Counted from the stretch's first letter, positions 25,686-35,851 are shown. The stretch: DNA of 64,000 bases from CAIYTF01 sp963664845 (GCA_963664845.1 OY761615.1:1736001-1800000), one strand, 5' to 3'. A program made the numbers and translations. Notes: generated by a model not told the origin, from the sequence alone.

Positions 25686-26539
25686 TATTTTGACCTTGTA
25701 ATAATTTTAAACACTATGCTCAACAAAGAGATAAGGATAATTAAGACCAACGCTGCAGTCCATGCCTGGTCGTTCCAGTCCTTAAACGGAGAAGACGCAT
25801 ACTGATAAATATAGACCGTAAGTGAAGCCATCGGCTGGAAGACATTTGTCGACCAAAACCTGTTACCAAGCGATGTGAATAGCAGAGGGGCCGTTTCACC
25901 GGCTGCCCGCGAAAGTCCAAGCAAAATCCCTGTAGCAATTCCTTTCCAGGCTGTCTTCAGGACAATAACCACGATTATTTTCCATTTTGGGATTCCTAAG
26001 GCAAGCCCAGCTTCGCGGTAAGACTGAGGAACTAATTTTATCATTTCTTCAGTCGTGCGAATTATTGTAGGGATCATCAATATTGCTAATGCAATTCCTC
26101 CGGCAAGCGCCGAAAAATGGCCCATGGGGATCACAACCAATGTATATGCAACTACACCCACAACAATAGAAGGAATTCCGCTTATAACATCAACAAAAAA
26201 TCGTACTAGCGAACCAAACCCATTTTTACCAAATTCTGAAAGATAAATACCGCTCAATATTCCCGTTGGAATGCCTATGGCTCCGCCAATTGCTACTAAA
26301 ATCAGTGTTCCTACAATCGCATTAACCATTCCCCCGCCAGGCTCGCCAACGGGTGTGGGGAGTTTGGTGAAAAAATTAATATTCAGGTTCGTTATCCCCT
26401 TTGATAATGTATAATAAAATATTAGGATTAACGGAACAATAGTTATTATTGCTGCCAGAAAAGAAATTGAAAGCATCAGAATGTTCGTTGCTTTTCGACG
26501 AACACTGGTTGTATTATTCGAAATTTGATTCAGTGCCAT
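25682..26539 (-). CDS. pstA: Phosphate ABC transporter permease PstA
   Basis: The 285-residue membrane protein has six predicted helices and the PstA pattern: 'GITNLNINFFTKLPTPVGEPGGGMVNAIVGTL' region, 'GIYLSEFGKNG', 'SGIPSIVVGVVAY' and the EAA loop 'YREAGLALGIPKWKI' that contacts PstB. It forms the inner-membrane channel with PstC. It overlaps pstC by 10 bp and pstB by 4 bp, so translation is coupled. Confidence 0.94.
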
Positions 26540-27567
26540 TTTCGTTCAGAGCTCCATACAAGAAGACGCGCAAGAATGTTGACAATTATAGCGATAACAA
26601 ACAGGATCAACGCAAGCTCGATTAACGCACTTACGTACGTATCAGTAGATGCTTCCGTAAATTCGTTTGCTACTGCGCTTGCCATAGTATAAGACGGATC
26701 TACTAGCGACGCGGATATCTGGGCTCGATTTCCTATCACCATCGTGACAGCCATTGTTTCGCCGATCGCCCTGCCGAACCCTAGCATGACAGCTCCCAGC
26801 AAACCTGATTTCGCGTAACCAAGAACTATCTTTGTTACTTCCCATTTTGTAGCACCAAGGGCATACGCCGCTTCCCTCTGCGCATCGGGCACTGATTTCA
26901 AAATATCACGCGAGATCGAAGAAATGATCGGGAGAACCATTATTGAAAGAATGGCCGCGCCGGCGAGCATACCAAAACCATAGGGGGCACCCGCTAATAT
27001 AGGAGAATTTGGAAATGCATTCTGAAGGAAAGGCTCTATAGTATCCCGGAGCCAAGGTACCATAACAAAGATACCCCAGAGACCGTAAATTACGCTTGGA
27101 ATTCCGGCCAACAATTCCGTTAAGAAAGAAAGTGGCGTTTCAATCCACGGAGGGGCCAGTTCCGACAAAAAAACTGCTACACAAATACCAAGAGGAACAG
27201 CAATAATGAGCGCCAGAAAAGAAGAAACTAAAGTTCCGAAAATTACCGGAAGAGCACCGAATATTTCGCGGTACGGATCCCATTCAGACGAGACTAAGAA
27301 TCCAAATCCGAATTTTTGAATAGACTGCATGGAATGTATATACATTTCCCATGCCATCACAACAACCAACAATAAGACCAACACTGCAAAAAGCAGTGTT
27401 AGTCTTTCAAATATGAGGTCGCCGACATTTATATTACCGAAAATCCTGGTCAGGAAAGCGGAAGTATCCTTTTTCTTATTCTTGTTAAGAAAATTTTGTA
27501 TTCTGTCGAACGATTCACTTCCTTTTAAATCACCTTGCGAATTATTTACCAAGAACCTTTTTCCCAT
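26530..27567 (-). CDS. pstC: Phosphate ABC transporter permease PstC
   Basis: The 345-residue protein has a cytoplasmic N-terminal stretch of about 60 residues, then helices and the PstC marks 'FGFLVSSEWDPYREIFGALPVIFGT' region, 'ELLAGIPSVIYGLWG' and the EAA loop 'AQREAAYALGATKWEV'. It pairs with PstA. The predicted start lies inside the end of pstS (26-bp overlap). No strong ribosome-binding site is seen there, so translational coupling or a slightly later start is possible. Confidence 0.94.
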   Translation of the reverse strand: MGKRFLVNNSQGDLKGSESFDRIQNFLNKNKKKDTSAFLTRIFGNINVGDLIFERLTLLFAVLVLLLVVVMAWEMYIHSMQSIQKFGFGFLVSSEWDPYREIFGALPVIFGTLVSSFLALIIAVPLGICVAVFLSELAPPWIETPLSFLTELLAGIPSVIYGLWGIFVMVPWLRDTIEPFLQNAFPNSPILAGAPYGFGMLAGAAILSIMVLPIISSISRDILKSVPDAQREAAYALGATKWEVTKIVLGYAKSGLLGAVMLGFGRAIGETMAVTMVIGNRAQISASLVDPSYTMASAVANEFTEASTDTYVSALIELALILFVIAIIVNILARLLVWSSERKWH

Positions 27568-28588
27568 TGCTTGTAATAGAGTGAATTCTCTCCAGGTCTA
27601 ACTTCTGAACAACTTTTGGCAGCGGGGAGTAATAAAGACCTTGTGCATAGGTCTGACCTTCTGTGACTCCCCATTCAAAAAATTTCACTAACGCCTCCGC
27701 TTTTGACTTATCCTTTATATCCGTAGGAAGAACTACCCACGAAAAACCGGAAATCGGGTAAGCATCTTTCCCTTCTGCATCGGTAATAACAGCGGTTAGG
27801 TCTCTAGGCATTTTTTTTGCCGCTCCGGCAGCAGCGGCAGTGACTGTGTTAAAATTTGGAGAAATAAAGTTTCCGGCTTTATTTTTCAAATCAGCATAAG
27901 GAAGCTTATTTTGCACTGCATACGCCAACTCCACATACCCGATAGCGCCCTCTGTTTGAGAAATCAATCCCGAAACACCTTCGCTGCCCTTGCCGCCAAG
28001 CCCAACAGGCCAGTTTACTGCGGTGCTGTTTCCAACTTTCTTTGCCCACTCTGCACTGACTTTTGTTAAGTAGCTTGTAAAGATAAATGTTGTTCCGCTG
28101 CCTTCAGAGCGGTGAGTAATTAAAATTGCCTTGTTAGGAAGATTTTTCCCTTTATTTAGGCTTGATATCCTTGCGTCATTCCATTTCGTGATCTTACCTA
28201 AATAAATATCAGCCAAAGTAGCTCCGTCAAGCTTTAACCCTTGCCCAACTGAAGGTAAATTATAAGTAATCGCCACACCGCCAATTATAATCGGCAGATG
28301 GATAACGTCGCTGCCTCTTTTAGCTTTAAATGCATTCAGTTGAGTCCCGGTTAAAGGAGCGTCTGTCGCACCAAAATCAACCGTGCCTTCAGTAACTTGT
28401 TGAATTCCGCCGCCGCTGCCAATTGAAGAATAATTGATTTGAACACCAGTAGTCTTGTTATGCAGATCGAACCATTTTGAAAAAATTGGGTAGTCGAACG
28501 TGGAACCTGCTCCGGTGAGCTTAACCTGAGCGAACGTTGTCACAGCCAAAATGGCTGTCAGCATTATTGTCAGAGTTCTGAACTTCAT
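27542..28588 (-). CDS. pstS: Periplasmic phosphate-binding protein PstS
   Basis: The 348-residue protein has a Sec signal peptide ('TIMLTAILAVTTFAQ') without a lipobox. The PstS motifs are 'LTGAGSTFDYPIFSKW', 'YSSIGSGGGIQQ', 'FGATDAPL', 'HRSEGSGTTFIFTSYL' and 'GAIGYVELAYA'. It captures phosphate in the periplasm for PstCAB. It leads the operon. About 320 bp of promoter region follow upstream, in which I cannot point to a convincing Pho box. Confidence 0.95.
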   Translation of the reverse strand: MKFRTLTIMLTAILAVTTFAQVKLTGAGSTFDYPIFSKWFDLHNKTTGVQINYSSIGSGGGIQQVTEGTVDFGATDAPLTGTQLNAFKAKRGSDVIHLPIIIGGVAITYNLPSVGQGLKLDGATLADIYLGKITKWNDARISSLNKGKNLPNKAILITHRSEGSGTTFIFTSYLTKVSAEWAKKVGNSTAVNWPVGLGGKGSEGVSGLISQTEGAIGYVELAYAVQNKLPYADLKNKAGNFISPNFNTVTAAAAGAAKKMPRDLTAVITDAEGKDAYPISGFSWVVLPTDIKDKSKAEALVKFFEWGVTEGQTYAQGLYYSPLPKVVQKLDLERIHSITSNGKKVLGK

Positions 28589-28911
28589 ATGATAACTCCA
28601 TTAATTAATGATTTGTGAAATAACTTGTTAGAATCAAATCAATTGTATACAGCAGTTATGCGGTAACAATCTTGGGTATATAAATGTTTACAAATAGAGA
28701 AAATGTTTCGTTTTATAAATTCTATCCAATCTTTCTCTTTAGAGGAAGATGTTACTTATCATCGAATACGAACCCAAAAGCACTGTTTTGATCAGTTTCT
28801 GTAACTTTCCAAGTGCCGATAAAAGATCACAATTCGATAAGTATTGAAAATAAATTATTGAAAACACTGCATTGAAAGTGGTTGTTCCATTCTCAAATGT
28901 CTGGAGAAGGA

Positions 28912-29304
28912 TCAAATAGTTGGTGGAGCTTTATTGAGTGGGCCAATTGGGATTGGGTTTAATTGATATAAGAGATCAGTAGATAAGATTGGAGCAGATA
29001 TATCAAGCCGGGAATTTATCTCTTCAGAGCTCGCTAAACCTTGTTCATACGAATTCTCATTGGTATTTGGGAGCGTGTGCCGGGCTATTTTCAGCCTGGT
29101 AAGAGATAATTGCCGGGGAACTGAAGGACGAGAAATAATAGAGCTGGTTTGAAAAAGCGACACATTAGCATAACCGACAAAATAAAGCATGCCGGAAAAT
29201 AGGTAAATACTGACAAGGGAAATATAACCTGCGCGCATCAACTGTCTATCGCTCGATTTTTCTATAGTAGATTTGCTATATGGAGAATCTCTTATCAAGC
29301 TCAC
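28912..29304 (-). CDS. Possible small single-span membrane protein
   Basis: A 130-residue frame starting with GTG has one clear transmembrane stretch ('ISLVSIYLFSGMLYFVGYA', about 28-46) with a basic, Ser-rich N-terminus and a polar tail. I do not recognise it. The ribosome-binding site is weak and no neighbour supports it, so it may not be a gene. Apart from it, 28589-29649 holds nothing I can identify. Confidence 0.3.
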   Translation of the reverse strand: MSLIRDSPYSKSTIEKSSDRQLMRAGYISLVSIYLFSGMLYFVGYANVSLFQTSSIISRPSVPRQLSLTRLKIARHTLPNTNENSYEQGLASSEEINSRLDISAPILSTDLLYQLNPIPIGPLNKAPPTI

Positions 29305-29649
29305 GATATATCTCTATGAACTTGCGGATTTTCTGAATATAACGCGCTATTCTATGCTGTAGTCTAATCATATGTTTATTATTCCTTTTATTAGCAAACA
29401 TCGTTGCTGTAATTTATTTTATCAATTTTGTCAGACTGTTTAACTAAATAACACCTGTGTTTACATGCCGTTACAATAATACCCAGCCTTGATGACCATT
29501 TATTTGTAAATCTGATGAGATAAGATATGCTTTAGGAATCCTCAGTGTGTTATTTCAAGGTTATCCTATTGTTACGAAATTGTTAACTTCGACTTCCCCA
29601 TGAAAATTAAGTTTATGCATAAAGTATGAACCGGTTTGCGAAAGTTGTT

Positions 29650-30262
29650 TTAAAATCTGCCAAGACGGTAATTTTCACTCGGGCAAAGCAGCAATAAATT
29701 GGTGAAATAATACAGGTCATATATGATATCGCAAATCAAACTAATCTCTTGGCCTTTAATACGGTAATAGAAGCTGCACGTACCGGGAACAGGGTCGTGG
29801 TTTTGCAGTAGTTGCTGATGAGGTCCGTAAACTCGCGGAAAAGACAACAAAACGACTAGCGAAATTGCCCTAATGATACAACAAAAACAGCAGGAAACAA
29901 TTTCAGCGATTGAATCAATGAAAGAAGAGACAAAAGAAATTGAAACAGGAAAGAAACTGGCAGAAAAAGCCGGTGACGTGATTAACGAAATAGTTAAAAA
30001 TAAAAAAAGGTACAGATATTGTTGTGCGGGTTGCCGCTGCGAGTGAGGAGCAATCAGCAACCGCTGAGCAAATCGGAAAGAATATCGAATCTGTTAACAG
30101 CGTTTCAAACGAATCCGCGTCCGGAATCCAGCAAATTGCACAGTCTGTTGAAAGCCCGGTCCAGCTTACTGGCAATCTGAAAGATATAATTTCCCGGTTT
30201 TCTATCGGTCACCACAAACAGAATCCCTGCAACTCAAATAGTAAAGGAAAACTCCTGAAAAG
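29650..30262 (+). pseudogene. Decayed methyl-accepting chemotaxis protein, signalling domain
   Basis: Pieces of an MCP signalling domain follow one another on the plus strand in different frames: 'YDIANQTNLLAFNTVIEAAR', the hairpin-tip region 'VLQ-LLMRSVNSRK' (from ADEVRKLAEK in another frame), 'EIALMIQQKQQETISAIES', 'EIETGKKLAEKAGDVINEIV' and 'VAAASEEQSATAEQIGKNIE' plus 'GIQQIAQSVESPVQLTGNL'. At least three frame changes and stop codons interrupt it, and the sensor half is missing. It can no longer make a chemoreceptor. Confidence 0.85.
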
Positions 30263-30388
30263 ATGATCCGGCCTGCTTATTTTTCGAGTCCTGATTTAGT
30301 GGAAACATGGAGATATCTGCAGGCAATGTTCAATCCGGAGTGACCGAAGCGTTCACCAGCAGCTCATTCAGATCTGTGACTATAGCAT

Positions 30389-31063
30389 CTATTTCTCGAT
30401 CGGTGAAATCTCTGTCTTTTGCGATCGATTTAAGTGTACCGCAAAGAGGTTCACCGCAGTAAAGCTCGAAATTTCAATTTTCCCCTTTGTATAGGGATGG
30501 CTTTCTTCCAGAATAGTAACATCGGTAAATCCTGCATCGTTAATTATCTTCAGATATTCTTCTTTTTTAATAGAACCTGCCCAGCACTCGGAAACAGCCA
30601 CGGAATCGGTTTTATACTCTGCAGGAACATCCTCAAGGGAGTAAATGTCGCTTACTACAGACCGTCCGCCCTTTTTTAATATTCGGTAAATTTCATTCCA
30701 TACGGCAGTTTTATCTGTGGCATGGTTAATTGTACAATTGGAAATTACCAGGTCAGCAATATTCGAAGGTAGTTTTAGGGATTCAAGTTCCGACTTAATA
30801 AACTGAACATTGGTAACTTCAAGTTTAGCCGCATTCTTTTTTGCTTTTTCAATCATTCCATCAGAGATGTCCAGCCCGTATACCAATCCCTTTTCGCCGA
30901 CTTCCTGAGCCATTCGTATTACATCATTGCCGCGGCCGCAACCTAAATCAACGCATATTTCACCGGGGATTGGATTGCTGTGGTTTATTGCCCCACCACA
31001 TGTGAGGCAGCAGGTATCCTCAGCAAGTTTACTGTATCTTTCATTAATTACATTGGTATCCAT
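30389..31063 (-). CDS. Arsenite methyltransferase-like SAM methyltransferase (ArsM family)
   Basis: The 224-residue protein has motif I 'CVDLGCGRGNDVIRMA' and the ArsM-type stretch 'ADLVISNCTINHATDK', with its cysteine, followed by 'VSECWAGSI', which holds a second conserved cysteine position. 'CCLTCGG' near the N-terminus gives more cysteines. ArsM proteins methylate As(III) using three cysteines, and this one keeps at least two of them in place. The C-terminus is short compared with characterised ArsM, so a different thiophilic or small substrate cannot be excluded. No ars operon genes adjoin it. Confidence 0.72.
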   Translation of the reverse strand: MDTNVINERYSKLAEDTCCLTCGGAINHSNPIPGEICVDLGCGRGNDVIRMAQEVGEKGLVYGLDISDGMIEKAKKNAAKLEVTNVQFIKSELESLKLPSNIADLVISNCTINHATDKTAVWNEIYRILKKGGRSVVSDIYSLEDVPAEYKTDSVAVSECWAGSIKKEEYLKIINDAGFTDVTILEESHPYTKGKIEISSFTAVNLFAVHLNRSQKTEISPIEK

Positions 31064-31281
31064 GTTTATCCTTCATTTTGCGTGTTAGATGTAATGATCT
31101 GTAATCAGATGCAAAATATGACAAATAAATGTTTAATAGAGGTCATTAAACAATAATGCTAAATTTTTCAGAAATGTATCATTCTGGAGAAAACTACAAC
31201 TCCTTTGAATCCAAATTGCCAAAATAACATCGGACATTGAGAATACTGGAAATAGAATATTCAGTTGTAAAATAATTATAA

Positions 31282-31823
31282 ATGGAACTCATCTTGAAAA
31301 ATATGTTAGCTGCCGGCCTTGTTGCCATGTTCTTAACCATATTTGGCTGCGATAAAGAAGTGTCAAAAGATGATAAAGCGTATGCGAATACTGAGCATAA
31401 ATGCTCTGATGAAAATGGGTTGGCACCGGACTTTTCCTTAACCTCGGTAGACAATAAAAGCATACACCTGTCGGATTATAAAGGGAAGGTTGTCATTGTT
31501 GATTTTTGGGCAACCTGGTGCCCCCATGCCGGAAAGGCATTCCCGATTTTATCGCTATTCAAAAACAATACGGGAGTAATGTCGTGGTTATAGGAATTTC
31601 GGTGGATACTGAAACTAAACAAGAGGTAATTCCATTTATTCGCAAGAACGGTAAAAATTACCAGGTTGCGTATGCCACCTCTGAAGTTGTGCAGGCATAT
31701 GGAGGTATTGAAGCAATTCCAACTTCATTCGTTATTGATAAGAGCAGAAAATTTGTTGATAAGCATGAGGGGCTAGTCCCAAAGTCTGATTATACTGATG
31801 TAATAAATAAACTGCTAAACTGA
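31282..31823 (+). pseudogene. TlpA/ResA-like thioredoxin lipoprotein, frameshifted at the active site
   Basis: The first frame (31282 to about 31524) gives a lipoprotein-type leader ending 'LTIFGCDKE' and the thioredoxin start 'APDFSLTSVDNKSIHLSDYKGK' to 'VDFWATWCP'. The second frame (to 31823) continues with 'PPCRKGIPDFIAIQKQYG', 'VIGISVDTE', 'YGGIEAIPTSFVID'. Joining them restores a normal TlpA of about 180 aa with a CPPC active site. The break falls in a run of five C (31521-31525), where six would keep the frame. It is either a true loss of function or a homopolymer sequencing error. Confidence 0.8.
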
Positions 31824-31930
31824 TTGTAACTGAGATTTGGAATCAATATGTTATGAACGTGATATTCAAAAGCCAATAATCAAGGTTTTATCGATTAAAC
31901 TTTAAAGAACCAATATACTGGAGTACTGAA

Positions 31931-32116
31931 ATGACAAAGAATGTAGGAAATAATGACCGTAATATCCGGATAATAATCGGAATAGCGGCTTTAGCGTTAG
32001 GGCTTATCTATCAAAGCTGGTGGGGGCTGGTCGGAATAGTTCCATTGGCAACCGCAGGAATGAATTTCTGTCCCCTTTATACTATTCTGGGAATGTCGAC
32101 TATTAAGAAACAATAA
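31931..32116 (+). CDS. DUF2892 small membrane protein
   Basis: The 61-residue protein matches DUF2892 (YgaP-type membrane domain): 'NVGNNDRNIRIIIGIAALALG' then a hairpin of two helices and the conserved 'NFCPLYTILGMST' end. Such proteins sit in the inner membrane and often accompany rhodanese or thioredoxin-like genes, as here after the TlpA-like pseudogene. GGAG lies before the ATG. Function is unknown. Confidence 0.85.
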   Translation: MTKNVGNNDRNIRIIIGIAALALGLIYQSWWGLVGIVPLATAGMNFCPLYTILGMSTIKKQ

Positions 32117-32442
32117 TTTAATTTGATAGCGCTCCCATTTGAACACAAATGGTAATAGCATCATAACTCTGTAATTGATGCATGCCATCAAGCAGGAGAT
32201 TGGCTGTATTATCAGAAGGGATTAATATTCACTCGGCATACTGCTTTGGTTAATTATGTCCTCATTGACTCTGTTAGCTGTTTAGGCCATAAACATTGGC
32301 GGGCTTAACTCACTAATTTGATGGTATGGTTAAAGGGTGCCTGAGTAGAAAAAAAGGGTCGTCTTTTTGCACTGAAATATTCGCAACAAAATGAACCGCT
32401 CTTGTGTCAAATAGTAAATCAAAAACTTACAAGGTAAACATA

Positions 32443-33393
32443 ATGTCAGTTCAGGAAATCCCTGATTTACATATAAGTCAACTGCAGGAAAACGCTTCTG
32501 TTTTCCTGATCATGCCTGTTGAAGATTGGCTGAAACATTATCAGCATGTCATTACTGCTCCTCACCGTACTTCTTATTATCAATTGCTCCTAATTCAGGA
32601 TGGAAACGGAGTCTTTGAGGTCGATTCACTTAAATATTCCTATACTCCGGAAACCCTGATAACAGTTTCGAAAGGCCGCACGGTTTCATTTGATTTCGAC
32701 AGTGAGACTCGCGGCTACGCAGTGCTGTTTACTGATGATTTTTTATGCCTGTATCCTGAAGATATCTCTTGGCTGAACAGCCTTGCCTTATTTAATAATT
32801 CGGCCGGATCGTATTCAAATGTACCCTCCGAACGCGATTATCTTGATCTGCTTATTCAAATGAGACACATTGAAAAGGAATTTTTTACCAGTGAGGATTT
32901 TGCAAAAAATGAGCTGCTTATAAATATGGTTAGAAATTTTCTGCTTATGTCTGAACGAACCAGGCGAACGGAAATCAGAATTGAAGGGACAGAAATTAAG
33001 GAACTAAATTGTGTCTTTGAATTCAGAAAGCTTCTCGAATATAATTTTAAGCGCCATCGGTCAGTTCAGTTTTATGCTGATTTATTGCATATCACTGGTA
33101 AACAACTTAATCAGGTGACACTCCGTTTTATGGGTAAATCCGTAAAGAGCGTAATAGATGAACGGGTACAGTTGGCAGCAAAGAGTAGACAGCAGCATAT
33201 TAACAGGGCAGAAGAGGAAATCGAGGGTTCCCATGAACTCGGTGGCCCCGGCTTCTATAATAAATTTTCCGGAAAATCTCCGCTGATACCCCCTGTTGAA
33301 AATTCAAATAAGATAAAAGGTAGCCTGCCTTATTCGCAAACCAGGCATTCATCGGCGAAAACACCCAGAGTCGAGGCGATCCAACAAGCCTGA
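32443..33393 (+). CDS. AraC-type regulator with eroded second helix-turn-helix
   Basis: The 316-residue protein has an AraC cupin-like N-terminus ('RTSYYQLLLIQDGNGVFEVD') and the first C-terminal helix-turn-helix ('VQFYADLLHITGKQLNQVT'). The linker helix 'SVIDERVQLAAKSR' follows. The second helix-turn-helix should read roughly EIAYELGF-DP-YFNKFFKK. It reads 'EIEGSHELGGPGFYNKFSGKSP', with an insertion and deletions, and the last 40 residues resemble nothing in the family. It may be non-functional. The ATG at 32443 with AAGG eight bases before it is preferred to a GTG at 32404. Confidence 0.7.
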   Translation: MSVQEIPDLHISQLQENASVFLIMPVEDWLKHYQHVITAPHRTSYYQLLLIQDGNGVFEVDSLKYSYTPETLITVSKGRTVSFDFDSETRGYAVLFTDDFLCLYPEDISWLNSLALFNNSAGSYSNVPSERDYLDLLIQMRHIEKEFFTSEDFAKNELLINMVRNFLLMSERTRRTEIRIEGTEIKELNCVFEFRKLLEYNFKRHRSVQFYADLLHITGKQLNQVTLRFMGKSVKSVIDERVQLAAKSRQQHINRAEEEIEGSHELGGPGFYNKFSGKSPLIPPVENSNKIKGSLPYSQTRHSSAKTPRVEAIQQA

Positions 33394-33835
33394 CTGGCTC
33401 ACCGAAAGTCATAAAAGGAGCATCTAAGATGCTGTCGGCATAATTTAAAACTTGCGTAATAGCTATTTGTTGATCTTTCTTTGCTCTTAATTGGCAGCTC
33501 CGTAAATACAACTTTTATCACAAGCCAGACTATTTAGATGATCAGTAGGCTAAGGGCGGCAAGGAAAAGGTACTCCAGATAATTTCCAATCAAAACGTCA
33601 GATTATTCCTCTTTTTTAATTACTAAATGTAAGTAAATGCGCAAAATAACGATCGAAATCAAGCAAAGTTTCTTACTTTCAAAGAAAGCTGACACTGTTT
33701 AAGGTATTTGTAGCGGGATTTAAATTAGTAATAAATTTTGTGTCTGCGCTTTATGGTGTTTTTGGATATCCACTTTTTGTATACACAAAGGGCCTGCCTT
33801 CTTCAAATATTTTCCATTGTTTGATGAAAGGTATA
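33394..33835. other. Gene-free stretch
   Basis: No coding frame, RNA gene or clear repeat is visible in these 442 bases between convergent genes. Minus-strand frames over the end of the AraC gene are shadows. Confidence 0.5.
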
Positions 33836-34204
33836 TCACCCGCCATGATGGGGGCAGAATTTGCTTCCCGGCTTTGCCTTACATAAACACTGAACGCCTT
33901 TATTGCTTATAAACTGACATCTGTCCGATGTTACTTGTGTTTGCGGCTTGGTATCTTTTGATATTGTTTTATTGCCGGCAGGTTGTGTTGTTTTTGCGCT
34001 TGCTTTAGCCGGCATGCATTTGCTGCAAGGGGAATACTTCTTGGCTGTTGCGTCTTTTAATTCCATAGGTTTAGAACTTTTATTCAGACTGCTGCAATTT
34101 TTGTTGTGATATTTCTTGTCGGGTTTCGTTATATAAACCGTTTGAGCAAACATTGAACACGTGAAAACTAATATAAGAACCAGCGGAAAAATTAAATGTT
34201 TCAT
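33836..34204 (-). CDS. Secreted Cys-rich protein with YHxxxC domain
   Basis: The 122-residue protein has a signal peptide ending 'CSMFAQ'. A small domain 'VYITKPDKKYHNKNCSSL' ... 'ELKDATAKKYSPCSKCMP' follows, with the YHxxxC and PCxxCxP pattern found at the ends of some secreted nucleases and surface proteins, where it probably binds zinc. After a Lys/Thr linker, 'CQFISNKGVQCLCKAKPGSKFCPHHGG' brings four more Cys and two His in a second metal-site-like module. No enzyme domain is present. Function is unknown. Confidence 0.78.
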   Translation of the reverse strand: MKHLIFPLVLILVFTCSMFAQTVYITKPDKKYHNKNCSSLNKSSKPMELKDATAKKYSPCSKCMPAKASAKTTQPAGNKTISKDTKPQTQVTSDRCQFISNKGVQCLCKAKPGSKFCPHHGG

Positions 34205-34495
34205 AACAATCCTTTTGAATGATTAATCCGGGCATTAAAAGTATAATATCAAATATATAAATAAAAATAGCATTTGGTTAGCACACAACCATGCCGTGTT
34301 CTGTTTCCGTTCTGCTGGTTCCCTGGCAGCCTTATCAGATAACCGTCAGCCGGTTTATCTTATCAAATATGCATAAATATTAAGAATCAGTCATTTTTTG
34401 TCCGCAGAAATTCTTCCCGGAGATTAAAAGCAGACTTTCACTTAAAAGCATCAGCAGCAAGAAAACAGTGATCCCAGACGGTACATCTTCGCCGT

Positions 34496-35227
34496 TTATT
34501 TACAGCAGTCAGGCGTTTCTGTCGTGTCATTGGTTACCGATTGGGTATTGGTATGCATTGCCGGACTTACATAAGGAATTCCCAGATTTAAACCCCGCAG
34601 CAGGAAAAGAATCGCAAAACAAATAGTAATAACAGGGATCAGTTTTCTGACGGAAAACCATGATGGAAACCGGATTACGGAAGGAAGAAGTGTGGCAGCC
34701 AATAATGCAGGAATTGTTCCTATACCAAATAAAAACATGAAGGCAGCCGCTGAAAGTACAGTGTCACCGCCAATGGCTGCAGCCAACGCAACGTAAACAA
34801 ACCCGCAGGGAAGAAATCCATTAAGAAAACCGACTGCGATGAAAGAGGAAGGTTTCGGGTTATTCAGAAAACCGGCGAACATTGACCGTAGGATGCTTAA
34901 GGCTTTGTCTATAACGGGTAGCCGGGTGATCCGCCCGAGATGGAACAATGAAGCTATCCCTGCTATAAGCATTATTACCCCGAGCACGATTGACAGATAC
35001 TGTTGAAAACCAAAAAACCTGAACGTGTTTCCGATAAGACCGCTCAGTATGCCCAACAAGGCATAGGCCGAAGCTTTGGATATAAAATAAAATAGTTTTT
35101 TGGCTATGAAACTGCTACGTGAACCAGATTTCCAGGGAAGCGCCAGCGCAATAGGCCCGCACATACCAACACAATGAAGGCTTCCCAGAAAACCTAAAAC
35201 CAGGCCGCTGATTAAAAAAGCACTCAA
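34496..35227 (-). CDS. SafE/TauE-like membrane protein (urease-accessory UreH-like, copper-linked branch)
   Basis: The 243-residue protein has about six helices and the marks of the branch found beside cbb3-oxidase assembly genes: 'GFLGSLHCVGMCGPIALALP' in helix 1, where a Cys pair and His face the membrane, and 'GFLNGFLPCGFVYVALAAA' in the second half. Related proteins move or insert copper or other thiophilic metals. The C-terminus ends in a His/Cys tail ('MHTNTQS...TPDCCK'). Its neighbours on the right (OprC-like receptor, His/Met-rich lipoprotein) support a copper role (inference). Confidence 0.8.
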   Translation of the reverse strand: MSAFLISGLVLGFLGSLHCVGMCGPIALALPWKSGSRSSFIAKKLFYFISKASAYALLGILSGLIGNTFRFFGFQQYLSIVLGVIMLIAGIASLFHLGRITRLPVIDKALSILRSMFAGFLNNPKPSSFIAVGFLNGFLPCGFVYVALAAAIGGDTVLSAAAFMFLFGIGTIPALLAATLLPSVIRFPSWFSVRKLIPVITICFAILFLLRGLNLGIPYVSPAMHTNTQSVTNDTTETPDCCK

Positions 35228-35311
35228 TAGTGTTTAATCCTTTTTTCTTTTTGGAACATGGTGTTCAGGACTGAAATAAAAATTATTGAATAGTTTATTT
35301 TGAAATGCGTA

Positions 35312-35827
35312 TCACGCTTCCCTGTTTGATTTCGCAAGAAAATATATCATTACCGATGAAAGCAATAAAACAACAGCCTGATAAATGAATGGTGTCGAAA
35401 CAAGCTCGCTCACCAATAATCCGGTTGATATGAGCACATATTTTGCAGCATAATAAACTATTTTGCTTGCCAAAATACTAATCGCCATCGCGGCAAAGGT
35501 ATTGTTTATACGTCTGGTCAGTGCATAAAAAAGCCATACATTCAGCGTCATTTCCACTCCGATAAGCAGCGCCTTAACAAACACCGGGTGTGCCGCAACA
35601 ATGTATGAAAACACCGGCAGGGTCAATGCCAGCAGGTAGGCATTCCTTTTGGAGGTATACGCAAGTACAAGCACTATTCCTATTCTCATCGGCTCGAATA
35701 AATATACCGGAAATGCCAGTAAGTGGGAAATTGTTGGCAGGAAATAGAGGGCTGCAAGTATCAAAAAATCGAATATCGCAGCTTTTGCAGTTTCCCTCCG
35801 GGGTAGGGCAATTGTTTGGTTCAGCAT
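35312..35827 (-). CDS. Integral membrane protein, possibly ECF S-component-like
   Basis: The 171-residue protein has five or six helices and few charged residues. The phrases 'LLAFPVYLFEPMRIGIVLVLAY' and 'SILASKIVYYAAKYVL', and the general size and layout, resemble substrate-binding subunits of ECF transporters, but this match is weak. It reads in the same direction as the SafE-like and receptor genes, with short gaps, so it may be part of the copper cluster. I cannot give a substrate. Confidence 0.6.
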   Translation of the reverse strand: MLNQTIALPRRETAKAAIFDFLILAALYFLPTISHLLAFPVYLFEPMRIGIVLVLAYTSKRNAYLLALTLPVFSYIVAAHPVFVKALLIGVEMTLNVWLFYALTRRINNTFAAMAISILASKIVYYAAKYVLISTGLLVSELVSTPFIYQAVVLLLSSVMIYFLAKSNREA

Positions 35828-35851
35828 GGCTAAGTTTCCTTTACAATATGA

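Noticed and set aside
28589..28720. Pho box upstream of pstS
   Set aside because: No direct repeat resembling a known Pho box was convincing by eye.
33200..33511. Minus-strand frame of 103 codons over the AraC gene end
   Set aside because: It is antisense to the AraC regulator, has no family and no supporting start site.
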